64,000 nt of DNA from Kocuria sp. TGY1127_2 (GCF_013394385.1 NZ_AP022834.1:2899612-2963611), one strand, 5' to 3'. Shown: positions 35,109-44,905, numbered from the stretch's first letter. Translations and numbers: made by a program. Notes: a model not told the origin generated them from the sequence alone.

Positions 35109-36467
35109 ATGACGACTCACGACCTTGCACCGCGCACACAGCGGATTACCAATAACAGGGCCTTCACCATAGTTCTGTCCCTGTGCTGGGTAGCCATCTT
35201 CTTCGACGGCATCGACACATTCATGTACGGGTCGACCATACCGACCATGACGGCCGACGATGGATTCCACATGACGGCGGCGCACGCCGGAAATATCGGT
35301 TCCTTCGCGACCTTCGGCATGCTAGTTGGCGCCCTAGCCATCGGCGTCATTGCGGATACGATCGGGCGCCGCTGGAGCATCATTCTGTGCTCGACGATCT
35401 TTTCGGTTTCTTCAGCGGGGTGTGCCCTTGCCGCGACCGCCACGACATTCGGGGTATGGCGCACGATCGCCGGTTTCGGGCTCGGCGGCTTGCTTCCGAC
35501 GGCCATCGCGATGGTCTCCGAATTTGCCCCCGATCGCGTACGAAATTTCTCCGTGGGCCTCGTGATGACCGCGCACCAAGCCGGCGGAATCGTCGCACCC
35601 TTGCTGTGCCTGTACATGTTGCCCACATTGGGGTGGCGGTCGATCTACTGGGTTGGCGTCCTCCCTTTGATTGTGCTGGTCCCCCTGGTTCTTGCAATGT
35701 TGCCCGAATCGCCCACATTTCTCGTCGCCAAGGGCCGCATGGACAAGGCGCGAGCCCTCGCAGAACGCTTCGATCTGATCGTCCCGCTCGAAAAAACGAC
35801 CATCAAGAAACGCGGGGGGACTTTCGGCCAGAACTTCGCCAAGTTGTTCCGTGGCCGCAACGCCGTCGTGACGCTCTTGTTCTGGCTCGGATCTTTCGGC
35901 GGACTTCTTCTGGTTTACGGCATGAGCACGTGGCTGCCTTCGCTCATGGAGTCCCTGGGGTTCGATCTCGGAAACTCCCTGGTGCTGTTGTGCCTCATTA
36001 ACGCGGGTGGAATTGTGGGTACGCTCGTCGCTGGCAAGATATCGGACAAGTGGGGCCCGGTTCGAGTCTCGATGCTGTGGTTTTTCCTCACTGCGGTCGG
36101 TGTCTGCGCCATGGGTATCAAGTCGAGCATGCTGGTCACTTACGTCCTGGTCTTCGTCACCGGAATCTTCTTGTTCAGCGCGCAGATCATGATCTATGCG
36201 GCCGTCTCTCACGTGTTCCCGACGGAGTCCCGCGCCACTGCGCTTGGACTGACGACAGGCATGGGTCGATTCGGTGCAGTGTTCGGGCCGTGGATGGGTG
36301 GGCAGCTCTTCGCTCTCGGATTGGAAAAGTGGGGCTTCGTCGCCTTCGGTATTTTCGGGGTCACTTCAGGAGTCATGATGCTCCTGATCTATCTGGTCCT
36401 GCGAACCCACGGAGGAAAGACCAAAGAGGCCACGGAAGCGGAGAACGTCGTCATCCAGGCGGGATAG
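35109..36467 (+). CDS. AAHS-type aromatic acid:H+ symporter
   Basis: A 452-residue major facilitator. FFDGIDTFMYGSTIPTM in helix 1 carries the Asp typical of the AAHS family (PcaK, BenK, GalT), followed by IADTIGRRWSII and FGLGGLLPTAIAMVSEFAP. RGRNAVVTLLFWLGSFGGLLLVYGMSTWLP begins the second half. It should import protocatechuate, gallate or a similar acid with protons. AAGGGGA lies upstream of the ATG. A GntR-like palindrome in its promoter links it to the divergent lig operon. Confidence 0.88.
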   Translation: MTTHDLAPRTQRITNNRAFTIVLSLCWVAIFFDGIDTFMYGSTIPTMTADDGFHMTAAHAGNIGSFATFGMLVGALAIGVIADTIGRRWSIILCSTIFSVSSAGCALAATATTFGVWRTIAGFGLGGLLPTAIAMVSEFAPDRVRNFSVGLVMTAHQAGGIVAPLLCLYMLPTLGWRSIYWVGVLPLIVLVPLVLAMLPESPTFLVAKGRMDKARALAERFDLIVPLEKTTIKKRGGTFGQNFAKLFRGRNAVVTLLFWLGSFGGLLLVYGMSTWLPSLMESLGFDLGNSLVLLCLINAGGIVGTLVAGKISDKWGPVRVSMLWFFLTAVGVCAMGIKSSMLVTYVLVFVTGIFLFSAQIMIYAAVSHVFPTESRATALGLTTGMGRFGAVFGPWMGGQLFALGLEKWGFVAFGIFGVTSGVMMLLIYLVLRTHGGKTKEATEAENVVIQAG

Positions 36468-36488
36468 ACGCACGACCCGCGGGGATCG

Positions 36489-36982
36489 TCACGACTGGGC
36501 GAACTTCTCCAGCGCGTCCCCGGTCAACCTGTACGTATCCCATTCGTCCTGAGGGAAGGCACCCAAGCTCTTGTAGAAGCCAATCGACGGTTCGTTCCAC
36601 TTCAGGACACACCATTCGACGCGCTTGTATCCTCGATCGATGGCCGTCTGTGCCAGGCTGCGCAATAGCGCCTTACCAGCGCCGGAGCCCCGGGAATCTT
36701 CACGAACGAAGAGATCCTCCAAGTAGATTCCGTGGACTCCTTCCCAGGTCGAGTAGTTCAGGAACCACAGGGCGAAGCCGTCGATTCGATGACCCGAACC
36801 CGCAGGCGCTTCGGCGACGTACACAAAACGGTCGGATGTTCAGCAAAAACATCGTTCGCCAGCTTTTCCTCGGTAAGTTTCACGGCATCCGGCTCTTTTT
36901 CGTACACCGCAAGCTCCACGATGAGCTGACGGATTTCCGCGATGTCCTCCGGAACGGCTGAACGAATGACGGGACTCGACAT
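36489..36982 (-). pseudogene. GNAT acetyltransferase gene with a single-base frameshift
   Basis: Two frames together encode one SSAT-like GNAT protein of about 163 residues. The first (from 36982) gives MSSPVIRSAVPEDIAEIRQ to AEHPTV; the second resumes VYVAEAPAGSG and runs to the stop at 36489 through LEDLFVREDSRGSGAGKALL, the acetyl-CoA loop. The break is at a run of four T on the coding strand (36825-36828). One extra T would restore a continuous protein. It may be a recent inactivation, a slippage site, or a sequencing error. An AGAGG site precedes the ATG. Confidence 0.85.
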
Positions 36983-37136
36983 ACTAACCTCTGTGATTGA
37001 TGAGTACTGGGCTTGCAGAATATCGGAGCCATAAGGGGCTCTACCAATTCGCCCGGCCCGTCAATGTGTGCCGAGCACCTCGGTTTCACGGGAGTAGCGT
37101 GTGATCTGGAACAACATAGCCAATGGAGGAATCAGC

Positions 37137-38258
37137 ATGAAAATCCGCGGAGCCGTACTCACGACGTCGGATGCCCAAGGACCATTCGCCCAGTCCCGCC
37201 CTCTGCACATCCGCGAGCTCGAATTGGATCCGCCCCAAGAAGGCGAAGTGCTGCTCCGCATGACCGCAGCGGGCGTCTGCCATTCCGATCTGTCCGTCGT
37301 GGACGGAAACCGCCCCCGACCCGTACCGATGCTGCTGGGTCACGAGGGCGCGGGGATCGTGGAGGAAATCGGCGAAGGAGTCACCGAACTGGAGCCCGGC
37401 GATCATGTCGTCACCGTGTTCCTGCCTCGATGCGGAGAGTGCAAGAACTGCCAAACCAACGGCAAGTTGCCGTGCAGCCGGGGCCTGGAATCGAATAATG
37501 CCGGATATCTTCCCGGAGGCGGCCCACAGATTCGCCTCCACGATCCCGAGGGCGGCGATGTCTTCCATCACATCGGCGTTTCGGCTTTCGCCACACATGC
37601 CGTCGTCAATCAGGCGAGCGTAGTCAAGGTCGGTTCGGACCTTCCGCCGGAAGCGGCCGCTCCTCTCGGGTGCGCGGTCCTGACCGGCGGAGGCGCCGTC
37701 ATCAATGCGGGCGAACCTCGGGACGGCGACTCGATCATGGTCGTAGGACTCGGTGGTGTCGGGATTGCCGCACTGTTGACCGCTATCGGCCTCAAGAAGG
37801 GCAGTGTCATCGGGGTGGACGCCAATCCGGACAAATTGACCCGAGCCCGCCAGCTGGGGGTCGATGCCGCCTATACCCCCGAGGAAATCATGGAACAGTC
37901 GATCAAGGCCGACCTCGTGATCGAAGCGGCCGGTCATCCCAAAGCTTTCGAGACCGCTTTCAACTCCACGGCGTTGGGCGGGCGCACGGTCACAGTGGGG
38001 TTGCCTCACCCTGAGGCAGAATCTGTCATCCATCCCCTATTGCTAACTTCGGAAGCGCGCACCGTAGTCGGCAGTTACCTCGGATCCGCGGTGCCGTCCC
38101 GCGATATCCCCAAATACGAGGAGCTGTGGAGAAAAGGCGAGCTGCCCGTGAACGAGCTGATTTCCGACCGGATCAAGCTGGAGGATATCAACGAAGCCAT
38201 GGATACACTGGCCAACGGCCAGGCCGTCCGCCAAATCATCCTCTTCGACGAGGCGTAG
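37137..38258 (+). CDS. Zinc-dependent alcohol dehydrogenase (class III-like MDR)
   Basis: A 373-residue medium-chain dehydrogenase. Catalytic zinc ligands Cys48 (GVCHSD) and His69 with Glu70 (GHEGAG), structural zinc Cys99, Cys102, Cys105 and Cys113, and the NAD loop GLGGVG are all present. The architecture is that of class III alcohol dehydrogenases/mycothiol- or glutathione-type formaldehyde dehydrogenases, though substrate is not fixed. TGGAGGA precedes the ATG at 37137. The aldo/keto reductase follows 83 bp later on the same strand. A role in oxidising alcohol or aldehyde from methoxylated aromatics is only a guess. Confidence 0.9.
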   Translation: MKIRGAVLTTSDAQGPFAQSRPLHIRELELDPPQEGEVLLRMTAAGVCHSDLSVVDGNRPRPVPMLLGHEGAGIVEEIGEGVTELEPGDHVVTVFLPRCGECKNCQTNGKLPCSRGLESNNAGYLPGGGPQIRLHDPEGGDVFHHIGVSAFATHAVVNQASVVKVGSDLPPEAAAPLGCAVLTGGGAVINAGEPRDGDSIMVVGLGGVGIAALLTAIGLKKGSVIGVDANPDKLTRARQLGVDAAYTPEEIMEQSIKADLVIEAAGHPKAFETAFNSTALGGRTVTVGLPHPEAESVIHPLLLTSEARTVVGSYLGSAVPSRDIPKYEELWRKGELPVNELISDRIKLEDINEAMDTLANGQAVRQIILFDEA

Positions 38259-38341
38259 TTTCCGGGAGGCTCCGGAATATTTGTCGCGCACCACATCGTT
38301 GTTCCCGTGAAGGACCTAGTTTCTGGTTAAAAGGAGTATCC

Positions 38342-39304
38342 ATGGCTGAGTTCAAGCGCATCCCCCGTACCGACATTTCCGTCTTCCCCATCAATCTGGG
38401 TGGCAACACCTTCGGCTGGACTTCGGACCGGCAGCAGTCATTCGATGTCCTGGACGCCTTCGTGACCGCAGGCGGCAATTTCATTGATACGGCCGACGTC
38501 TACTCCGCATGGGCCGAAGGTCACTCTGGCGGCGAATCAGAGACGGTACTCGGCGAGTGGTTGAAGGCTCGGGACAACAGGGGCAACGTCGTCATCGCGA
38601 CCAAGGCAGGCAGCCACCCTGAGCATTCCGGTCAGGCTCGTGAAACAGTTTTCGCGGCTATCGATGACTCGTTGAAGCGGCTCCGCACCGACTACGTGGA
38701 CTTGTTCTACGCGCACTTCGACGACGAATCCGTCTCGATCGAGGACCAGGCCAGGACATACCACGAGATCGTGGAGTCGGGTAAGGCCAAGAACATCGGT
38801 CTGTCGAATTACAGCCCTGAACGAATGAACCGCTGGTTCGAATACGCGACGGCTGAGGGACTGACCGTGCCCGTAGCAATTCAGCCTCACTACAACTTGC
38901 TCAAGCGCAAGGGCTTCGAACAGGAGTATGCCCCGATCGCTCGCAAGTACGAGACTGCGGTGTTCCCGTACTTCGCATTGGCTTCGGGATTCCTCAGCGG
39001 TAAGTATCACAGCAAGAGCGACCTCGAAGGCGCAGCCCGCAAAGGCATGATCGACGACTATTTTGCGAACGCGAGCCTCGACAGCGGAGTCGAGGTCGTA
39101 TCCGCACTGGAGGAGGTAGCGGCGGATCACGACGCCGAGGTCACGAGCGTAGCCCTGGCATACCTGCTCGCAAAGGGAATCACGGCTCCAATCGCTTCCG
39201 CCCGCAATACCGACCAACTTCCGGCCGTGATGGCGGCGGCGTCTCTCGATCTGGACGACGCCGAAGTGTCGCATCTCGATGAGGTCTCGGCACCCTTCGC
39301 CTGA
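38342..39304 (+). CDS. Aldo/keto reductase
   Basis: A 320-residue AKR-superfamily oxidoreductase of the general-stress/YcsN-Tas-like group. The catalytic tetrad is visible: Asp49 (FIDTAD), Tyr54, Lys88 (ATKAG) and His125 (FYAHFDD). SNYSPERMNRW and IQPHYNLLKRKG line the cofactor and substrate pockets. It reduces carbonyls with NADPH. AAAAGGAG lies 5 bases before the ATG. It is 83 bp downstream of the alcohol dehydrogenase and may share its transcript. Confidence 0.9.
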   Translation: MAEFKRIPRTDISVFPINLGGNTFGWTSDRQQSFDVLDAFVTAGGNFIDTADVYSAWAEGHSGGESETVLGEWLKARDNRGNVVIATKAGSHPEHSGQARETVFAAIDDSLKRLRTDYVDLFYAHFDDESVSIEDQARTYHEIVESGKAKNIGLSNYSPERMNRWFEYATAEGLTVPVAIQPHYNLLKRKGFEQEYAPIARKYETAVFPYFALASGFLSGKYHSKSDLEGAARKGMIDDYFANASLDSGVEVVSALEEVAADHDAEVTSVALAYLLAKGITAPIASARNTDQLPAVMAAASLDLDDAEVSHLDEVSAPFA

Positions 39305-39445
39305 TCCTGCGGGACTGCTCTGCGAACCGGCGCCCGCACTTCCCACGCCTCGAGCCGCACTGGCTGCATGGGGGGCGATTACCCGCGCCCCACGAGGCGG
39401 TGGCCGATCAGGACTGACCCCGCGGGCGCCCAAGGCCAAATAGAG

Positions 39446-40564
39446 TTAGAGCCGGCCCGTACGCATGAATTCCTCGAGCCGCGCACTATGGACCTCAACG
39501 TCGAATCCCGCGTCACTCAGCCAATCGAGGTTGTAGTACTTGTCGAGGTAGCGGTCGCCGGAATCGCATATGAGGGAGACGACGCTGCCGCGCTCCCCCG
39601 CGGCCACCATGTCCGAGACGATCTTCAGGGCGGCATAGACCCCGGTACCCGTTGAGCCACCCGCCTTGCGGCCGATGAGCCGTTCGAGCAGAAGGATCGC
39701 CGCAACACTGGCGGCGTCCGGGATGTGCATCATGCGGTCGATACTCGCGGGCATGAAGCTGGCCTCAACACGTTGACGACCGATTCCCTCGATCCGCGAG
39801 CCCTTGTCCGTGGTCGCATCCGGGTTCTGGTCCCGCCATCCTGCGAAGAAGGCCGAGTTGTCCGGATCCGCCACACAGATACCCGTCGAGCGCCCGGTGT
39901 ATCGAACGTACCTGGCCAGTGTGGCCGACGTACCGCCGGTACCCGCAGTAGCCACGATCCATGCGGGCTCGGGATGCGGCTCCAGCCGTAGCTGGTTGAA
40001 AATCGATTCGGCGATGTTGTTGTTCCCCCGCCAGTCGGTGGCCCTCTCGGCGTAGGTGAATTGATCCATGTAGTGCCCGTCCGTCTCGCGGGCCAGCTCC
40101 GTGGCCCTGGCATAGACCTGGTCCGGGCTGTCCACAAAGTGGCATTTTCCACCGTAGGACTCGATCAGCTCTACCTTACGAACGCTCGTCGTCTTCGACA
40201 TCACGGCAATGAAGGGGACGCCGATCAGGCGGGAAAAGTGGGCCTCCGAGACCGCGGTCGATCCGCTGGATGCTTCGACCACGGGCTTGTTTGGGCGGAT
40301 CCAGCCGTTGCACAGGGCATGCAGGAATAAGGACCGTGCCAGCCTGTGTTTGAGGGACCCCGTCGGGTGGCTGGATTCGTCCTTGAGGTACAGGTCAACG
40401 CCCCACTCTTCGGGCAACGGTACACGGATCATGTGCGTGTCGGCCGAACGCTGAGCATCGGCCTGGACCGCCTTGATGGCCTCGGCGGTCCAGCGTCGAG
40501 TGTCATTGCTGTACCGGTTGATGTCTTCCACCACGGTCTTTGAACCGGGATCCTGGCTAGTCAT
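39446..40564 (-). CDS. cds1: PLP-dependent cysteine desulfhydrase/cysteine synthase-like protein (Cds1 type)
   Basis: A 372-residue fold-type II PLP enzyme. The cofactor lysine is Lys72 in TGSLKHRLA. The substrate loop EASSGSTAVSEAHF and the phosphate-binding glycines TAGTGGTSATL are intact. HPTGSLKHRLARSLFLHALCNGWI matches the actinobacterial Cds1 group, which converts cysteine to sulfide, ammonia and pyruvate rather than making cysteine. The ATG at 40564 has GGAGG 10 bases upstream. It is monocistronic and converges on the aldo/keto reductase. Confidence 0.85.
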   Translation of the reverse strand: MTSQDPGSKTVVEDINRYSNDTRRWTAEAIKAVQADAQRSADTHMIRVPLPEEWGVDLYLKDESSHPTGSLKHRLARSLFLHALCNGWIRPNKPVVEASSGSTAVSEAHFSRLIGVPFIAVMSKTTSVRKVELIESYGGKCHFVDSPDQVYARATELARETDGHYMDQFTYAERATDWRGNNNIAESIFNQLRLEPHPEPAWIVATAGTGGTSATLARYVRYTGRSTGICVADPDNSAFFAGWRDQNPDATTDKGSRIEGIGRQRVEASFMPASIDRMMHIPDAASVAAILLLERLIGRKAGGSTGTGVYAALKIVSDMVAAGERGSVVSLICDSGDRYLDKYYNLDWLSDAGFDVEVHSARLEEFMRTGRL

Positions 40565-40920
40565 GGGGTTGTCCCTCCGTGCGACCTGAAACTCGTTGAG
40601 ATAGTTACACATCGTAAGGCCAGCGAACCGAAATACTGGGGAGGCCCACCGTCATCCACCTTCCGACCGGGCACAAGAACCATGCCTCTGTGCCGACGCC
40701 CGGTGGGCTCGTGAGAACACCTCTTGACGAGTGTGCCGATTGCGGCGGTGCGATCTGAGTTGGCCGATCTCCCCGGGAACTTCGTTGCTTCGACGTTCTG
40801 CACCTCGCTTCCAGCCTGCGATTGGGAGCCAGACCAATAGTCTGGGAAATCTGTCTATTCGACGCGTCGCGGTCGTCGTATGCAACCGTGTGGCTGGGTC
40901 ACACAGTGTAGGTCATTTAC
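40565..40920. other. Intergenic gap between cds1 and dnaB
   Basis: 356 bp without a convincing gene, RNA or strong hairpin. It must contain the cds1 promoter and the 3' end of the dnaB transcript, but I cannot pick out either. Confidence 0.5.
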
Positions 40921-42276
40921 CTAGAACCCGCTCCCATCGTTGGCCATATTCGCGAACCTGGAGTAGTGGCCCTGGAAGGCGACGGTAATGGTCTTGGTCG
41001 GACCGTTACGGTGCTTCGCCACGATCACGTCGGCCTCGCCGGCACGCGGTGACTCTTTGTCGTAGATGTCCTCACGGTGCAGGAGGATGACCATGTCGGC
41101 GTCCTGCTCGATCGAACCGGACTCACGAAGATCCGAAATCATGGGTTTCTTGTCATTGCGCTGTTCCGAACCACGGTTAAGCTGCGACAGCGCAATCACC
41201 GGAACCTCGAGTTCTTTCGCAAGGAGTTTCAGCGAACGCGAGAACTCCGAGACCTCCTGCTGACGGGATTCAACGCGTTTGCCCGAGGACATGAGCTGCA
41301 AGTAGTCCAGGACCACCAACTGAAGATTGTTCTTCTGCTTCAGACGGCGGCACTTGGCACGGATCTCCATCATGGACATATTCGGCGAATCGTCAATGAA
41401 CAGCGGAGACTTGTCCATTCGCCCCATGACCTCGGCAATCTTCGACCACTGGCTGTCTTCCAGAGAACCTCGGCGCAGGTCGGAAAGATTCAAGGACGCC
41501 TCGGCGGACAAGAGACGCATTGCGATCTCGTTGCGGGACATCTCCAAAGAGAAAATCACGCTGGCCATGCTGTGGTGGATGGAGGCCGACCGCGCAATGT
41601 CCAAGGCGAGCGTTGACTTGCCCACGGCGGGTCGTGCCGCGACGACGATCATCTGGCCGCCCATCAAACCGTGTGTGAGTTCATCCAGCTCGTAGAATCC
41701 CGTCGGCACGCCCTGCATGCCGTCGGTCTTGTCCCCATTGGCTTCGATCTCTTCGACCGTCTCACCGATGATGTCCTTGAGGATCACGTAGTCCTCGGAA
41801 GTTCTTCTCTCGGCAACCTGATAGACCTCGGCCTGGGCCTGGTTGACGACGTCGTCGACCTCGCCATCTTGCGAATAGCCCAATTGGACGATTTTGGTAC
41901 CGGCTTCGACGAGCCGCCGCAGTACAGCCCGTTCTCGAACGATATCGGCATAGAATCCGGCGTTTGCGGCGGTGGGCACCGAAGATATCAGGGTGTGGAG
42001 ATAGGCGGCCCCGCCCACACGACTTAATTCACTGCGCTTGGTCAGTTCGTCAGCGACCGTGATGGCGTCGGCGGGCTCCCCCTTGCCGTAAAGGTCGATA
42101 ATCGCGTCGTATATGGACTCGTGCGCCGGGCGATAGAAATCCACGCCGCGTAGTACTTCGACGACGTCGGCGATGGCGTCCTTGGACAGCATCATGCCAC
42201 CGAGCACAGACTGCTCAGCGACATTGTCCTGGGGCGGGGTGCGCCCGAAATCCTGTTCCTGGACCGCTTCAGACAT
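40921..42276 (-). CDS. dnaB: Replicative DNA helicase DnaB
   Basis: A 451-residue hexameric helicase that unwinds DNA at the replication fork. The N-terminal primase-interacting domain spans about residues 18-120. The RecA-like core has the Walker A ARPAVGKST (214-222), LVVLDYLQLM (Walker B), and the DnaB motif ISDLRESGSIEQDAD with the arginine finger region. No intein interrupts it, unlike in several actinobacteria. GAGGAG lies 10 bases before the ATG at 42276. It is the last gene of the rpsF-ssb-rpsR-rplI neighbourhood and has its own upstream region with DnaA-box-like sequences. Confidence 0.97.
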   Translation of the reverse strand: MSEAVQEQDFGRTPPQDNVAEQSVLGGMMLSKDAIADVVEVLRGVDFYRPAHESIYDAIIDLYGKGEPADAITVADELTKRSELSRVGGAAYLHTLISSVPTAANAGFYADIVRERAVLRRLVEAGTKIVQLGYSQDGEVDDVVNQAQAEVYQVAERRTSEDYVILKDIIGETVEEIEANGDKTDGMQGVPTGFYELDELTHGLMGGQMIVVAARPAVGKSTLALDIARSASIHHSMASVIFSLEMSRNEIAMRLLSAEASLNLSDLRRGSLEDSQWSKIAEVMGRMDKSPLFIDDSPNMSMMEIRAKCRRLKQKNNLQLVVLDYLQLMSSGKRVESRQQEVSEFSRSLKLLAKELEVPVIALSQLNRGSEQRNDKKPMISDLRESGSIEQDADMVILLHREDIYDKESPRAGEADVIVAKHRNGPTKTITVAFQGHYSRFANMANDGSGF

Positions 42277-42710
42277 CGATGTTGGTCTCCTCTTCTCGGC
42301 CGGTACGGCCAAGACTACGTACTCGGTTGGTCTTCATGCTGCCGGAATCTCTGTGCAGTGCTGGGGCGTTGTTCGCCGGATTCTCAGGTGTTCCGGGACG
42401 AGAACCCGTCCCATCCGCCAGAAAATATGGATACGGTCGAGGCTTCGAAATCCCTCTTCTCCCCCAAGGAATCTTAGCCCTGTGGATAACTTGTGCATAA
42501 AGCTCTTCGTGTTGTGGAGGTATTGGGGACAACCCTGTGGGTAATTCAAGATAGCAAGACTCGAAGCCCGGAATCTCGCGGAAATAGACGCCCACAGCCT
42601 GTGTATAACTATCGACATCCTTCCCTAGACTCACCTCTCACTTGAGGGTTGAAGGTTCGAAATCAACCCGTTGCACCCAAGTTATCCACAAGTAGTCTAC
42701 CGTTCGCGCC
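42277..42710. promoter_or_regulatory. dnaB upstream region with a cluster of DnaA-box-like 9-mers
   Basis: 434 bp without a gene. It contains TGTGGATAA at 42481-42489 and TTATCCACA at 42682-42690 (both exact DnaA boxes), plus TGTGGGTAA at 42536-42544 and TGTGTATAA at 42600-42608 (one mismatch each). Four sites in 210 bp is well above chance at this base composition and suggests DnaA binding near dnaB. Confidence 0.65.
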
Positions 42711-43859
42711 CTAGAGCCTTGTGGCTATTTTCCGTCCCAGGTCCTCCATGAGCGGAAGCGGGTCGGCAATGCAGCGCCGGACATCCGGGTCCACATCGGT
42801 CAGCGCGAAGAGCTCTTCGATCCCGACGGAACGAACTTGCTGATCGGATAGGTCCGATGTTCCGCACACTGCGACGGTTCTCACCCCGGCCTCGCGAGCC
42901 CGCTCGGATACTCGGGCGGGCGCCTTTCCTTGGAGGGTCTGAGAATCGAACCGTCCCTCCCCAGTAATCACGAGATCCGCACCCTTGAGAGCGTCGTCGA
43001 ACCCCACCAGGTCAAGGACCAGATCGGCGCCAGACTGCATCGCGCCGCCGAGGACCGCAGTCGAGGCGAAACCAAGACCGCCTGCAGCTCCTGCTCCCGA
43101 AATCGAAGAGAAGGCCCCGGGCTGTGCCCCCATCGCTTCCTCGATGAGCTCGGCATACCGACCTAGGGCAGCATCCAGGGCCGGAACCTGGTCCTCTCCT
43201 ACACCCTTCTGCGGCCCGTAGACCGCCGCGGCCCCTTCGGCTCCGCAGAGCGGATTGGTGACGTCAGAGGCGATGATGAATTCGGTCTCTGCTATCCGAT
43301 CGTCCAAGCCCTCCAACGTGACGGACGCGATCTCGGCCAGGCCGGCACCACTCGGATCAACGGGTGCTCCCTCTCGGGTGAGCAACCGTGCGCCCAGAGC
43401 GGCGAGCATGCCTGCGCCGCCATCGGAGGTGGCACTTCCGCCCAGCCCCAGAATGATCTTACGAGCGCCTTGGTCCAAAGCGGCTGAGATGAGCTGGCCT
43501 ACGCCGTCCGTCCTGGCGGTGGTGCCGTCAATGGCCCCGGAGTCGACCCCGTGAGCATCCACCAGTCGAAGCCCGCAGGCTTCGGCCACCTCGAGGACCG
43601 CGGTCCGGCTGACGGGGTCGAAAGCGTATGCAGCCTCCGTGGGGACGCCATACGGGCCGGAAACGCAACATATATGCTTTTTATAGGATATAGACAATGC
43701 GGCATCTATGGTTCCGTCTCCCCCGTCTGCCACGGGAACCGGCACGATGTTTACACCCGGGCCCAGATCACCAACAATCCCGCGGCTTAATGCACCGGAG
43801 ATATCGGATGCCGTGGCCGATCCTTTGAACTTGTCGCAAGCGATCACGATACGTGTCAT
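42711..43859 (-). CDS. glxK: Glycerate kinase
   Basis: A 382-residue GarK/GlxK-family kinase that phosphorylates D-glycerate. IACDKFKGSATASD at the start, VPVADGGDGTIDA, LGLGGSATSDGGAGML and ITGEGRFDSQTLQGKAP are the conserved family blocks. The ATG at 43859 has AGAGGA 8 bases upstream. The small membrane-protein gene lies 23 bp upstream on the same strand, so the two are probably cotranscribed. It ends just before a region of DnaA boxes that separates it from dnaB. Confidence 0.93.
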   Translation of the reverse strand: MTRIVIACDKFKGSATASDISGALSRGIVGDLGPGVNIVPVPVADGGDGTIDAALSISYKKHICCVSGPYGVPTEAAYAFDPVSRTAVLEVAEACGLRLVDAHGVDSGAIDGTTARTDGVGQLISAALDQGARKIILGLGGSATSDGGAGMLAALGARLLTREGAPVDPSGAGLAEIASVTLEGLDDRIAETEFIIASDVTNPLCGAEGAAAVYGPQKGVGEDQVPALDAALGRYAELIEEAMGAQPGAFSSISGAGAAGGLGFASTAVLGGAMQSGADLVLDLVGFDDALKGADLVITGEGRFDSQTLQGKAPARVSERAREAGVRTVAVCGTSDLSDQQVRSVGIEELFALTDVDPDVRRCIADPLPLMEDLGRKIATRL

Positions 43860-43882
43860 GGCTATTTCCTCTCGCCCAGTCC

Positions 43883-44299
43883 TCAGGCGACCCCGGTCGT
43901 GGCGACCATGATCAGGATGAGCGGGTTGGTCACGATCGAGATGATCAGAAGCAACAGGTTGAGGATCTTGCGGCGTCTGTACTTGAACAGCCCAAAGAGG
44001 GAGAGAAAACTTGCGAACGCTCCTGCAATCGAGGAAACGACCAGGCATACCAGAAAGAACCCGAGAACGAATGAGTTGGTTCCGGTGTTACCGGCAACGA
44101 ATCCGAGGACAATCAACAGGATCGCGCCGATCCAAAACGCAGTGGCTATGACCAGCAGCTTGGTGCTCGGCAACCAGTCCAAGCGTTTCCTCTTTCGGCC
44201 GTTCCACGCGAAACGACCTCGGGCCCCCTCCGCACGGGCGTCGTCGCTCGCCTCGTCCCACATCGTGTCCCAGTCGGTCTGATTCTCACTATGCGCCAT
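43883..44299 (-). CDS. Small membrane protein of unknown function
   Basis: A 138-residue protein with an acidic N terminus (SENQTDWDTMWDEASDDARAE), a basic stretch (NGRKRKRLDW) and three predicted membrane helices: about 47-70, 76-100 and 112-132. I recognise no named family. GATGAGGTT immediately precedes the ATG. It lies 23 bp before glxK and downstream of the rplI terminator, heading away from it. Confidence 0.7.
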   Translation of the reverse strand: MAHSENQTDWDTMWDEASDDARAEGARGRFAWNGRKRKRLDWLPSTKLLVIATAFWIGAILLIVLGFVAGNTGTNSFVLGFFLVCLVVSSIAGAFASFLSLFGLFKYRRRKILNLLLLIISIVTNPLILIMVATTGVA

Positions 44300-44360
44300 A
44301 ACCTCATCTTTTCACGGGATTCTTAGGGCGAGCTTTGCCCTTGCGGACCGGTTATACAAC

Positions 44361-44397
44361 GATGCCCGGCATCTCCCGCGGGGAGATGCCGGGCATC
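44361..44397 (-). terminator. Terminator of the rpsF-ssb-rpsR-rplI operon
   Basis: A perfect 17-bp inverted repeat (44361-44377 and 44381-44397, core GATGCCCGGCATC) with a 3-base loop, 59 bp after the rplI stop. Confidence 0.85.
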
Positions 44398-44455
44398 ACA
44401 TGATGCGGGGTTTGCGGCGCTTTAATGCAGGCGCCCGCGACCCCCGCTCATGGAA

Positions 44456-44905
44456 CTAGGACGCGACGACGTCCAGCTCGACGCTTGCAACAACGTCTTC
44501 ATGAAGACGAACGGCCACAACGTGGCGGCCGGTCCTCTTGATGTTGTTCTCGATGGTCACGGCGCGCTTGTCGACGGAGCCGAGACCAGCGGCCTCGATC
44601 GCGTCCGCAATTGCGGCGGGCTTGACGGTGCCGAAGAGGCGACCCTCTGCACCAGCCTTGACCGGAACGCTCACGGTTGCTGCGGAGAGCTTCTCCGCTT
44701 GAGCCTGTGCGTCCTCGAGGTTGTGCTGCGCACGTGCGGAACGAGCCTGACGGATCGACTCGATCTGGCGCTCGCCTCCCTTGCTCCACACCACGGCGAA
44801 GCCGCGGGGCAGAAGGTAGTTACGCGCGTAGCCGTCCTTGACCTCAACAACGTCGCCAGCGGCACCGAGGCCGTTGACTTCCTGAGTCAGAATGATCTTT
44901 GCCAT
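44456..44905 (-). CDS. rplI: Ribosomal protein L9
   Basis: A 149-residue L9 of the large ribosomal subunit, full length. The N-terminal 23S-binding domain contains [25 protein letters not shown], followed by the long connecting helix and the C-terminal domain ending [13 protein letters not shown]. It is the last gene of the rpsF-ssb-rpsR-rplI operon, 21 bp after rpsR, and is followed by a strong terminator. Confidence 0.98.
   Translation of the reverse strand: MAKIILTQEVNGLGAAGDVVEVKDGYARNYLLPRGFAVVWSKGGERQIESIRQARSARAQHNLEDAQAQAEKLSAATVSVPVKAGAEGRLFGTVKPAAIADAIEAAGLGSVDKRAVTIENNIKRTGRHVVAVRLHEDVVASVELDVVAS

Noticed and set aside
38126..38341. Upstream extension of the aldo/keto reductase gene
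   Set aside because: It overlaps the end of the alcohol dehydrogenase in another frame; the ATG at 38342 has a strong AAAAGGAG site.
40565..40920. Possible tRNA or small RNA before dnaB
   Set aside because: No cloverleaf arms, TTC-loop sequence or strong hairpin with a T-run could be found.
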